From: Candidatus Krumholzibacteriota bacterium | GTDB taxonomy: Bacteria; Krumholzibacteriota; Krumholzibacteriia; JAJRXK01 | Length of the DNA: 51,736 nucleotides | Direction of reading: 5' to 3' | NCBI GenBank assembly: GCA_029262065.1 | Contig: JAJDAC010000006.1 | Location: 1 to 51,736, forward strand | Part shown: piece after piece, positions 38,487 through 46,613 of the stretch | Position numbering within the stretch: position 1 is the stretch's first letter | Layout of the letters: each line of letters begins with the position of its first letter | Program-made: the position numbers and the translations under genes | The notes under the pieces: generated by a model | Told to the model about the DNA's origin: nothing | Seen by the model: only the letters and a program-made list of their open reading frames with translations | Database searches by the model: none

Positions 38487-40934
38487 ATGGCCAAACTGGA
38501 TCCCTATCTGACTTTGTACAAAACAGAACGCGACGACGGTGGCGCCGCTCGCATGCGCGAGCTCGCGGACGATCCCGCCACCCCGCTGGTCTTCGCAGCC
38601 GGAGCCGATGACAGCGATGACAATCCTGACGTCAGGGTCATTGTTCGTTTCACGGGCACGGTCGATCCTCTAGTTGCCGTCGGCTTTCGACCCGAGACGG
38701 TGGCAGGAAACACCGCCACTGGCTCTATCGACGTGGCGGCGCTGACAAACCTCGAGCAGGTCGCCGAACTTGAGTTCGCCGAGGCCTCGATTCGGGTCCA
38801 GCTGTTTCTCGACCGTTCAGTACCGGAGATCCGAGCCGATCAGGTCCACTCGGGCCCCCCAGGGTGGCGGGGTTCCAACGTGGTCGTGGGGATCGTCGAC
38901 AGCGGCATCGACTTCACGCACAGCAACTTCCGAGACGCGAGCAGTGGCACCCGCATCAAGCGCGTCTGGGACCAGAACCTGACGCCGCAGGCGGGCGAGA
39001 GCAACCCCAGCGGCTACTCGTACGGCGTCGAGTACGACGACGCCGACATCAATACGGCGCTCGCCGATGCCAATCCGTTCAGTGTGGTTCGCCATCAAGA
39101 TGACCCCAACACCGGCAACCACGGAACCCACGTGGCGGGCATCTCGGCCGGCGACGGCTCCGAAGCTGGCAACAACCAACCCGCTTCCACCTACATCGGC
39201 GTAGCGCCCGAGGCCGACATCGTCGTCGTCGCCACCAACTGGGGGACGGCTGGGATCATCGATGGCGTCAACTACGTCTTTCAGGTGGCCACCGCTCTCA
39301 ACAAGCCCGCGGTCGTGAATCTCAGCCTGGGCAGCGTCATCGGACCCCACGACGGAACGAGCAACTTCGAGCAGGGCATCACAAACCTCATCACCGGACA
39401 GGGCCGAGTCGTCGTCGCGGCGGCCGGCAACGAGGCTGCCGACAATGCACACGCGTCCGGGACCGTGACCGCCAACGCGACTGTGAATCTACCCATCAAT
39501 GTCCCCAACAATCGTCAGGCGCGTGTAGATGTCGACCTCTGGTACAACGGGGCGGACGTCTTCGGTGTAGTCCTACTGGACCCGGCCGGCAACGTGACGG
39601 GCAATGTGGCCGTCGGCAACCAAGCCCTCAACAACATGAGCGGGACGACGGCTTTCGTCCAACATTCGAACAACGACCCCAACAATGGCGACAAGAGAGT
39701 CTCCGTCGTTCTCCAGGCCCCCGTTGGTGGGACGGTGGCAGCGGGTCAGTGGCAGCTGCAGCTCACGGGAACCAACGTCAACGTTGGCACCTTCGACTCA
39801 TGGATTCGTAACCCTCCAGGCCAACCGAACACGAGCTTCGGCGCGTTCGCCACGGCTACTGGCACCATCGGTTCGCCAGCCACGGCCATTCGCGTCGTCA
39901 GCGTCGGGTCCTACGTCACGCGGGGGCCGGGGCTGAACTCGCTGTCCACTTTCTCGAACAGGGGACCCACACGCGATGGTCGGCCTACGCCCGACATCTC
40001 CGCTCCGGGGCAGCGCATTATCTCCGCCAACGTCCTGGCCACTTCGCCCTACCAGACCATGAGCGGAACTAGCATGGCCACGCCCCACATCGCGGGCGTG
40101 GTGGCGCTCATGCTGCAGAAGAATCGCAGCTACACTTGGGAGCAGGTTCGAGACTGTTTGAGGAATACGGCGCGGGCCGACACCTTCACGGGGCTGACTC
40201 CCAACAACGCCTGGGGTTGGGGCAAGGTCGATGCACCCGACGCCCTGAACTGCGTCGCGTCGCCGGTGATCGTTACGAGGGCGCAGATTTGCATCACGCG
40301 CACCCCGAACTGTCCCACTCGGCCCCCTCGCTGCATGCCGATCACCCGGCAACCGTACTGCAGAACACGGCTGCCTCAGTGCCAGCCCTTGACCCGGGCG
40401 ATTGTCTGCAGGACCCGACCGCACCTATGTCCGCCGTTGACGCGACAGCCCTCCTGTCTAACCCGGGACTGTCCACCGCTGACCCGAGAGCCTTCCTGTT
40501 TCACCCGGGTCAACTGTCCGCCGCTGACGCGGATGAACTGCCCGCAGACGAGGCTCGAGTGTCCTGAGCCCACCCGGTTTGGCTGCCCTGAGCCCACGCG
40601 ACTTGAGTGCCCCGAGCCCACCCGGTTCGGCTGCCCTGAGCCCACTCGGGCCGGCTGCCCGCCCATCAGTCGAGTCTGCGGCAGGCCGGGTTTGCCCCGT
40701 TCTGCGGAGGCCTACGGCCCCTACGAAGAGTACCATGGAGCTTCCGACTACGGTTACGCGGGCGACCAGGCGGCGTACGAGGAAGGTTACGCCCAGGGCT
40801 ACCAGGATGCTCTGTCGCAGGGATACGGCGAGGCCTATGGCACCTACGAGTCCGGCTCCGGCCAGGGCGAGCCCACTTCGGAAGAGTTCTATGAGTACGA
40901 CGAGCAGTGGTTTGACAACGGCGAGTTCGAATAG
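38487..40934 (+). CDS. S8 (subtilisin) peptidase fused to a lanthipeptide-precursor-like Cys/Thr repeat tail
   Basis: AAGGAG precedes the ATG. The 815 residues comprise four parts. Residues 1-125 are a propeptide-like domain (VRVIVRFTGTVDPLVAVG, LEQVAELEFAEASIRVQL). Residues 125-595 are a subtilisin domain with Asp138 (VGIVDSGIDFTH), His215 (GNHGTHVAGISAG), the oxyanion Asn in AAAGNEA and Ser529 (SGTSMATPHIAGVVALML). Residues 597-731 contain 18 units of [T/S]-R-x(1-3)-C. Residues 732-815 form an acidic Tyr/Gly-rich tail (GYAQGYQDALSQGYGEAYG). There is no signal peptide, so the protein is made and can be modified in the cytoplasm. The next three genes encode kinase, HopA1 and LanC. The catalytic triad is intact. 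That the tail is a modified precursor is inference; disulfides or metal binding are alternatives. Confidence 0.93.
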   Translation: MAKLDPYLTLYKTERDDGGAARMRELADDPATPLVFAAGADDSDDNPDVRVIVRFTGTVDPLVAVGFRPETVAGNTATGSIDVAALTNLEQVAELEFAEASIRVQLFLDRSVPEIRADQVHSGPPGWRGSNVVVGIVDSGIDFTHSNFRDASSGTRIKRVWDQNLTPQAGESNPSGYSYGVEYDDADINTALADANPFSVVRHQDDPNTGNHGTHVAGISAGDGSEAGNNQPASTYIGVAPEADIVVVATNWGTAGIIDGVNYVFQVATALNKPAVVNLSLGSVIGPHDGTSNFEQGITNLITGQGRVVVAAAGNEAADNAHASGTVTANATVNLPINVPNNRQARVDVDLWYNGADVFGVVLLDPAGNVTGNVAVGNQALNNMSGTTAFVQHSNNDPNNGDKRVSVVLQAPVGGTVAAGQWQLQLTGTNVNVGTFDSWIRNPPGQPNTSFGAFATATGTIGSPATAIRVVSVGSYVTRGPGLNSLSTFSNRGPTRDGRPTPDISAPGQRIISANVLATSPYQTMSGTSMATPHIAGVVALMLQKNRSYTWEQVRDCLRNTARADTFTGLTPNNAWGWGKVDAPDALNCVASPVIVTRAQICITRTPNCPTRPPRCMPITRQPYCRTRLPQCQPLTRAIVCRTRPHLCPPLTRQPSCLTRDCPPLTREPSCFTRVNCPPLTRMNCPQTRLECPEPTRFGCPEPTRLECPEPTRFGCPEPTRAGCPPISRVCGRPGLPRSAEAYGPYEEYHGASDYGYAGDQAAYEEGYAQGYQDALSQGYGEAYGTYESGSGQGEPTSEEFYEYDEQWFDNGEFE
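40275..40679 (+). repeat. 18 tandem [T/S]-R-x(1-3)-C units in the subtilisin tail
   Basis: Residues 597-731 hold 17 Thr-Arg and one Ser-Arg, each followed by a Cys, 18 Cys in all. The gap between Arg and Cys is three residues in nine units (for example TRQPYC, TREPSC), two in seven (TRFGC, TRLEC) and one in two (TRDC, SRVC). Most units also have Pro after Cys, and the last few are nearly identical (CPEPTR). Codons for Thr, Arg and Cys vary between early units. The pattern is therefore kept at protein level and is not just a fresh DNA duplication. Confidence 0.95.
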
Positions 40935-41949
40935 CCCACACCCGGTGGACGGACCAGAGACGCTGAGTCCGTCCGCCGCGCTCGCCGCACTGCGGGAAAA
41001 ACGCTGGATCGACGATCGCACTCTCGTCGAGGAGGGGGTGGCGGTCGTCGATCTCAGCCGTTCTCACAGTGTGCTGAGCGTTGAGGTTGCGGGTAAAGCA
41101 CGCTGGATACTCAAGAAGTACCGCGAGCCCCGTGGCGACTTCGACGGCACGCTGGCTCGCGAGAGAAGCGCCCACGAGCTTGCGCGCCGTCTGCCCGAGC
41201 TTGCGGCGCTGATGCCCGCGATGCAGGGAAGTCTGGGAGAAACGGCCCTCGTCTTCGAAGCGTTCGCGGGTCATCAAGCCTGGACGGAGAGCGGAGTCGT
41301 GCGTCCTGACGTGCTCCGAGCATTGGCTCATATGCACGTCGCGAGCACTGCCGTCGTGAATGTGCATGCCAGTCCCCTTCCCTGGACTCTTACCGTCATG
41401 GACTTCGACGGTCCCAGTCTCTTCTGGTCGAGCGAGGCCGCCACTCTCCTCTCGCAGCTCGGCCGTAGCCCGGCCGCCATGGCCGCCATCCGCGAGGCCC
41501 GTCACAGCTGGCAGCCGAGTAGCTTCATCCATGGCGACGCCAAGCTAGACAACGTCCTGCTTGCGGACGACGACACGGGTGGATTCGTCTTCGTCGACTG
41601 GGAGCTGTCGGGGTGCGGAGACCCGCTGTGGGATCTCGCCGGACTCTTGTTCGGACCGCTGTATCAGGCCGCGCTTCATCGCACGAAGTTAGGGGCCGAC
41701 CCGCACCTGATGGAATCGGTGAGCTACGGTCTCGGCGGGTATTTCGACACAGCCCCTGCGGCGTCGGACGCGGCCCGCTTCCTGTCTTTCTGCGCGCTGT
41801 GGATGTTGCAGTCGGCCTGCACAGGACTGCAGTCGCAGCACCTGCCTCGCGAACACGCGCAGTCGGTTGCCACGGCTTGCGAAGAGTTACTCTCCGGCCG
41901 CGAGGAGATGGCGGCGGCGCTGGTGAGGCGAGCGGAGGCTCGGGGATGA
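40891..41949 (+). CDS. APH-type kinase of class V lanthipeptide/thioamitide kind
   Basis: Aminoglycoside-phosphotransferase-fold protein, 352 residues from ATG 40891, which has GGAAGAG four bases upstream and overlaps the protease gene by 44 bases. A GTG at 40945 is the alternative, without an SD. Catalytic loop FIHGDAKLDNVLL has H214, D216 and N221; the metal-binding Asp lies in FVDWE (D236). The N-lobe has WILKKYREPRG with the likely ATP lysine. In class V lanthipeptides and thioamitides a kinase of this fold phosphorylates Ser/Thr of the precursor. The stop overlaps the HopA1 gene as ATGA. A stand-alone antibiotic or sugar kinase is the alternative, made unlikely by the neighbours. Confidence 0.85.
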   Translation: MSTTSSGLTTASSNSPHPVDGPETLSPSAALAALREKRWIDDRTLVEEGVAVVDLSRSHSVLSVEVAGKARWILKKYREPRGDFDGTLARERSAHELARRLPELAALMPAMQGSLGETALVFEAFAGHQAWTESGVVRPDVLRALAHMHVASTAVVNVHASPLPWTLTVMDFDGPSLFWSSEAATLLSQLGRSPAAMAAIREARHSWQPSSFIHGDAKLDNVLLADDDTGGFVFVDWELSGCGDPLWDLAGLLFGPLYQAALHRTKLGADPHLMESVSYGLGGYFDTAPAASDAARFLSFCALWMLQSACTGLQSQHLPREHAQSVATACEELLSGREEMAAALVRRAEARG

Positions 41950-42875
41950 TCGTCGCTCACGGGGAGACGCTGCAGGATTGGGTGGCCGACGCCATCCAGG
42001 AGCTTTGGTCGATTCTGCACGAGCGCTCCGACCGGCCGCGCGAGGAGGCCGGCCTAGCCAGCTGGCTGTACCTGCATTGGTACTGCGGAAGCCCCCAGGA
42101 GAGGCGCGGCGCACTCACCCCGCAGCGATTGGTGGCGCGGCTGCGGTCAGCCCACGCCCACACCCGGGAGTTCGAGCCGGACTGGCTCATCGAAGAGGTG
42201 CGGCCGGACCTGGGCCCAGGCGCGATCGTTGCGTTTCGCGAAGGCGTGCGCAAGATCCTCACGCCGGTGGACTACGTTGTTCCCGAGAGCCCCTTCGGTC
42301 CGCACTCGATCGGCACCCCGGTATGGGTTTCGCGGCGGCGTGACGTGGTCATCGAGGGCACGTGGAGAACCTGGGGGGCGGGTTGGCCCGCGAACGCCGA
42401 TCAGGCGGGGCCCTTGTTTCGGGTCTACTTCTCTTTCGACATGGGCGACATGCCGGCGGTGGCGGCGGCGGTCACCGGGGTCGCGGACGATGGCACTTGG
42501 ATGCTCAAGTTCGCGGTCGAGCCACAGGCCGAGGGACGTCGAGACGTGTGCGTTCTGTACGCTCGTTCGCAGGATCTGGGTCACTGGAGGCCCCTGCTCG
42601 CCTCGGTGAACCGATCCCTGCAAGGTTTGCAGGCGCGCACAACGCCACCGTTCAGCCGGCCCGTGGCCCCGGGGATCGCCGTTGCCGAGGACCCCGTGGG
42701 TCCGGAGAGCTTCGGCGAGGACCGGTGCGCGCGTGTTGCCGCGGTGCTGGCGGCGGGCGAAGGCTTCCATGGCGTGGACGAGTTGGCCGACGCGCTGGCC
42801 TCGGCTTTCGCGCAGGACGGTCTAGACCTGCGCCAGCCCGACCGACGCGCGAAGCAGAGAGGCGATAAATCGTGA
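41946..42875 (+). CDS. HopA1-family phospho-Ser/Thr lyase candidate
   Basis: The 309-residue protein ends with TPPFSRPVAPGIAVAEDPVGPESFGEDRCARVAAVL, which fits the conserved end of HopA1-like proteins in RiPP clusters, and has RRDVCVLYARSQD before it. HopA1 relatives in class V lanthipeptide and thioamitide clusters eliminate phosphate from phospho-Ser/Thr to give dehydroamino acids. ATG overlaps the kinase stop (ATGA) and its stop overlaps the LanC start (GTGA), so the three enzymes are probably made in fixed ratio. The N-terminal half (AIQELWSILHERSDRPREEA) is helical. The family call rests on motif and context; I see no alternative family. Confidence 0.82.
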   Translation: MIVAHGETLQDWVADAIQELWSILHERSDRPREEAGLASWLYLHWYCGSPQERRGALTPQRLVARLRSAHAHTREFEPDWLIEEVRPDLGPGAIVAFREGVRKILTPVDYVVPESPFGPHSIGTPVWVSRRRDVVIEGTWRTWGAGWPANADQAGPLFRVYFSFDMGDMPAVAAAVTGVADDGTWMLKFAVEPQAEGRRDVCVLYARSQDLGHWRPLLASVNRSLQGLQARTTPPFSRPVAPGIAVAEDPVGPESFGEDRCARVAAVLAAGEGFHGVDELADALASAFAQDGLDLRQPDRRAKQRGDKS

Positions 42876-44263
42876 CGACACCGTCCCTCGTCGAGCCTCG
42901 TTACCTGGAGATCGCCGGGGGTATCGCAGACCAGCTGGTGACCGACGCGATCTGGCACGAGTTGGCCTGCACGTATCTCAGCCCCACCATCGAGCCGTTG
43001 CCCGCTGGAACCGTAGTGTACCGTAGCTGTCGCGGCGGCCTCTACGACGGCACCAGCGGAATTGCCCGCTTCCTGGGTCATGCCTACGCGACGCTGGGTA
43101 GGGACGAGTACCGCGCCACTGCGCTCGGATCCTTGGAGTTCGCCGAGACCGTCGAACAGGGGGCTGGCCTGTACCAGGGACGCGGGGGCATCGCCGCCGT
43201 CCTGGCCGAGCTCGCCCTGCGCCTGCAGGACGATGCATTGTGGGATCGCTGTCGTCGGATCGCCTCCGAGCTGACCGGGGTGCAGTATGGGTCCGACGAC
43301 CCCTGGGATCTGGTCAGCGGGGCCGCGGGAACCGCCACGGCACTGGCTTGCCTCGGGCAGATCCTGGACGACGATCAACTGAAGCAAACCGCGCGCAACG
43401 TGGCCGCTGGCTGCGTCGCCCAGGGAAAGCAGCGGGCGGAAGGTCTGTCCTGGCGGAATGCAACCGACGAGGAGGAGGACCGCGACGACCTGTGCGGTCT
43501 GGCCCACGGCGCCTCGGGAGTCGCGCTGGCGCTCGACGTGCTCACCGCGACCACTGGCGATCGCGAGCTGCTCGCGGCTGCGTCCGAGGCGCGGCGCTAC
43601 GATCTCAGCGGCTACGACCGCGTGAACTCGGCATGGATGGATCTGCGCTCGGCCGAGGGCGAGCTGTCGGGGCAACCGTTCTGGTGTCATGGAGCCGGCG
43701 GCGTGGCAATGGAGCGCATGGCGGCCGCTCGGTTTGATCCAGCCCTCGACGTAGTGGCGGATGCCGCCGCCGCGGTGACTGGCGTCGAGAGCTGGGTCCG
43801 GTCGATAGTGGCGGGGCCGCATGGACCCGGCAGCGAGTTCGGCGGAAACCTATCGGTGTGCCACGGCCTCATGGGCGCAGCGGACACGCTGGTCGAGGCA
43901 GGGCGTTTCCAGGGAAATGGAGACCTCCTGCGACTGGCCCGCCAGGTCGGCGACCTGGCGCACCAATCCTATCTGGCTGCGGGCACCTGGCAGTGCGGAC
44001 TTCAGGGCGCCGGCCCCACGCCGGGCTTTATGCTGGGACTCGCAGGTATCGGCCACGTGTTCCTGCGGCTGGGGAATCCCGACGTGCCGGCGGCCGGATT
44101 CCTCCTCTGTTCGAAGCTGTCCTGGGAGCCAGCACGAAAGCAGGTCGGAGTTCGGGCCGTATCTGAACGGGCCAGGTCCGATGGTCCCACCCTGAGTGGG
44201 TCTCACCCCGCAGCATCCCAACATGGCCACGCTCTACGACCCCGACGGCAAGCAAGACTATAG
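42872..44263 (+). CDS. LanC-like lanthionine synthetase cyclase
   Basis: The 463-residue protein has the LanC alpha-toroid repeats: GGLYDGTSGIARFLGHAY, GAGLYQGRGGIAAVLAEL, SGAAGTATALACLG, GLAHGASGVALALDVL and GFMLGLAGIGHVFLRLG. All three zinc ligands are present: Cys272 in FWCHGAGG, and Cys330-His331 in SVCHGLMG. The enzyme should therefore activate Cys thiols and add them to dehydroamino acids to form (methyl)lanthionine. The GTG start overlaps the HopA1 stop, with AGAGAGG upstream. A basic, low-complexity C-terminal extension follows the last repeat. It is the last gene of the operon; no transporter or short precursor follows. The gap to 44469 is featureless. Confidence 0.92.
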   Translation: MTTPSLVEPRYLEIAGGIADQLVTDAIWHELACTYLSPTIEPLPAGTVVYRSCRGGLYDGTSGIARFLGHAYATLGRDEYRATALGSLEFAETVEQGAGLYQGRGGIAAVLAELALRLQDDALWDRCRRIASELTGVQYGSDDPWDLVSGAAGTATALACLGQILDDDQLKQTARNVAAGCVAQGKQRAEGLSWRNATDEEEDRDDLCGLAHGASGVALALDVLTATTGDRELLAAASEARRYDLSGYDRVNSAWMDLRSAEGELSGQPFWCHGAGGVAMERMAAARFDPALDVVADAAAAVTGVESWVRSIVAGPHGPGSEFGGNLSVCHGLMGAADTLVEAGRFQGNGDLLRLARQVGDLAHQSYLAAGTWQCGLQGAGPTPGFMLGLAGIGHVFLRLGNPDVPAAGFLLCSKLSWEPARKQVGVRAVSERARSDGPTLSGSHPAASQHGHALRPRRQARL

Positions 44264-44468
44264 ACGACCGGTCGATTCGTCACGCCGACCTCAGTGAACT
44301 CTCACGCCGAGTGTCTCAGATCCGCTGGCACGAAACCTTTCACCTCTCTTACCTGTCCGGTCAGAACATTTGACCTCGATGGCCCCAAGCGGCAAGATGT
44401 TTTCGTTGCAGAGTTTGCAACGGCCAGGCGGGAAGCTGGCTGCCCCGGTACGCGATATTGGCGGTTAG

Positions 44469-46391
44469 ATGGACGCGATTCTTCAGAGAGCCCTTCAATG
44501 GATCGCCGAGATCGTGTTTCGGTCTGCGCCATGGACCGCGGTTATCCGGGCACTCTCGTCCCCAAAAGGCGCATTGCTGATGATATTGGTCCCTGCAGGG
44601 ATTTTGTTGGCATTCCTTGCACCCAAGTACTTCCAGCGAACTCAGCAGTTCGAAGACTTGGTGACCAGGACTCTTGGGTCAAGGCTCGAAGCCACGCCAC
44701 AAGAGTACAAGGGCCTTGAGGCCTTCATGCTCTCTCTGACCACCGAACTGAGTCCTCCAGTCGGTGACTGCGAGGCAAGCGATGAACTCATTGAAGTCTT
44801 CGAAGCGATCGCTTCGCGGCTGAAGCAATTCCAACTTGAACCACAGCAGGGTGTCGGGCCCGAACTGAAGCTCGTGGATCGGGCTGCCCACGACATACTC
44901 ACTGACAGACTGCCGAACAAGAAGACAGGCTTCCTATTTGTGCCTTCATCGGTACTTACGACGCCACTGACCGCTGTAGAACGAGCTGAACTCAAAGACT
45001 CAAGCCGGACGACGACAGCCGATGCCGACATTCTCGCCAGCAATCCACATCTAGAGCGTGATATTCGACTTGGACTGTTCTTGGCTCCGGAGTTGACACG
45101 CCTGGCGGGTACGAGAGTGACTGAGGAGAGTACGGAGCCCTTTAGGAACCGCCCGGCTCAGGTCTATCTCATTACGAAGAATGGCACGAATCGGATTTTC
45201 GATGAGAGGTCCGTGAACCCGGAAGACATCTACCGCGATCAATTCTCGTCCACGACATTCTTCCCCTCTCGCCCATACTTTTGGCCCGCTGTGCATAGCT
45301 TCGGGGCCTCTACGTTCGACGCGATTGCGCCGTCACCCGCGGAACCGTTGAAGAGTTCATTCTACGTATCAAAGCCCTATATCGACATTGGCGGACATGG
45401 ACTGGTGATCACCGTCGCCCGTGGAATCTCCATACCAGGGCTCTCAGATGCAGCCATTTGCATGGACCTGCCGTTGCTCAGCGCCGAGCGCTTCCCGGAA
45501 GACCTTGCAAGAGCTCTAGACAAGCTTGGCTCGAACCATGAACAGCTCAAGTGCTCGGCAATCAGGAAAGGAATCAAGACGACCAGCGCTCTTCATGGAG
45601 GACCCCCTGACCAGGTGCATCTCGCCAATGCTATTGAGACCTATGTTGTGAATCACAAAGGAAACCTGGCATCGGTTTTTGGGAACGTAAGCGTTCTTGA
45701 ACGACGTGAGGACGGGGCGCTTGTCGTTGCACTCCCAATCAGCAGAACAACTCTTCAGAACGACGATCAAGGGGAGTTCTTTGTATTTGATGTAAATGTT
45801 GGTCAGTTCAGGTCCCAGACAACACTACTCGCCCTCGCCACGGCTGGGACGCTCGGACTAATCTTAGCTACCCTTGTCGGCCTGCTGATGGCCGAGCTAA
45901 AGAAGCGTCAGCAGACCATCGCGTCGTTCGACTCAGTAGGCCGTGTAATGTCATTTTCACCCGCACCGTATGTTCGCCTCGACAGGCATGACCGAATCGT
46001 CGATGCAAACGAGGCGTTCGCCTCGATGGCCGGAATAGACGATGACGCCACTGTCCAACTGACGTTTAGGGATTGCTTGCGAGCTGATTCGTACCAACAG
46101 TACGAGCAGGTACAGAGGCAGCGTGAAGAACAAGGTGGTAGTGGGGCGCAGGTACTTGCGTACAAGATCGGCTTGAGAGGAAGAGAGGACGACAACATCA
46201 CAATAAGCGCAGTCGTTCCGTCGAACGTATCCGGACAGCTACCGGAAACGTTCGGGCTTGTTCTCAATTTCGCCGACGCAAGGTCTGCGTTAGGGGACAG
46301 CTTGACTCAGTCGATCGAGGATGGCGAGATCGTCGCTCTGCCTAGCACTGCCGCAGATTTCTTTCCCAACCACGGCGCGTTCAGACCATGA
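44469..46391 (+). CDS. membrane sensor with large periplasmic domain and PAS, no output domain
   Basis: The 640-residue protein has one membrane helix near 36-53 (LLMILVPAGILLAFLAP) and a large extracytoplasmic region of about 400 residues of Cache-like type (SSTTFFPSRPYFWPAVHS, SSFYVSKPYIDIGGHGLVITVARGI). A second helix lies near 453-477 (LALATAGTLGLILATLVGLL). The cytoplasmic PAS domain follows (about 485-600, YVRLDRHDRIVDANEAFASMAGI). It then ends with no kinase, cyclase, GGDEF or methyl-accepting domain. It may signal to a separate partner or be a shortened receptor. Base composition is lower in GC than the preceding operon. No strong SD precedes the ATG. Confidence 0.75.
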   Translation: MDAILQRALQWIAEIVFRSAPWTAVIRALSSPKGALLMILVPAGILLAFLAPKYFQRTQQFEDLVTRTLGSRLEATPQEYKGLEAFMLSLTTELSPPVGDCEASDELIEVFEAIASRLKQFQLEPQQGVGPELKLVDRAAHDILTDRLPNKKTGFLFVPSSVLTTPLTAVERAELKDSSRTTTADADILASNPHLERDIRLGLFLAPELTRLAGTRVTEESTEPFRNRPAQVYLITKNGTNRIFDERSVNPEDIYRDQFSSTTFFPSRPYFWPAVHSFGASTFDAIAPSPAEPLKSSFYVSKPYIDIGGHGLVITVARGISIPGLSDAAICMDLPLLSAERFPEDLARALDKLGSNHEQLKCSAIRKGIKTTSALHGGPPDQVHLANAIETYVVNHKGNLASVFGNVSVLERREDGALVVALPISRTTLQNDDQGEFFVFDVNVGQFRSQTTLLALATAGTLGLILATLVGLLMAELKKRQQTIASFDSVGRVMSFSPAPYVRLDRHDRIVDANEAFASMAGIDDDATVQLTFRDCLRADSYQQYEQVQRQREEQGGSGAQVLAYKIGLRGREDDNITISAVVPSNVSGQLPETFGLVLNFADARSALGDSLTQSIEDGEIVALPSTAADFFPNHGAFRP

Positions 46392-46613
46392 CGATCGACA
46401 GAAAGCATGATGTGGCGTGCCCAGCTACGTAGTGATGCGTCCGCGGAGGAACGTCGACGCGCTATCTTTTCTTCGATCGTAGGATCGATATCTTGATCGG
46501 CGCCAGGGCGTGGGGTCGAAGGTCCGCGAAGTACGCGCCCTGAGCAACGTATTGCCCCGAATCATTCTAACCGCTGTACGTCGTCAACTGAATGAGACAG
46601 ATCGCCTCGATTT

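Noticed and set aside
40275..40679. CRISPR array or zinc-ribbon array
   Set aside because: The DNA repeats are degenerate and in frame without spacers. Cys spacing of mostly 6-9 residues with conserved Thr-Arg does not fit CxxC zinc sites.
42581..43822. 413-codon minus-strand frame opposite HopA1 and LanC genes
   Set aside because: It crosses the boundary of two well-supported genes and has no recognisable domain.
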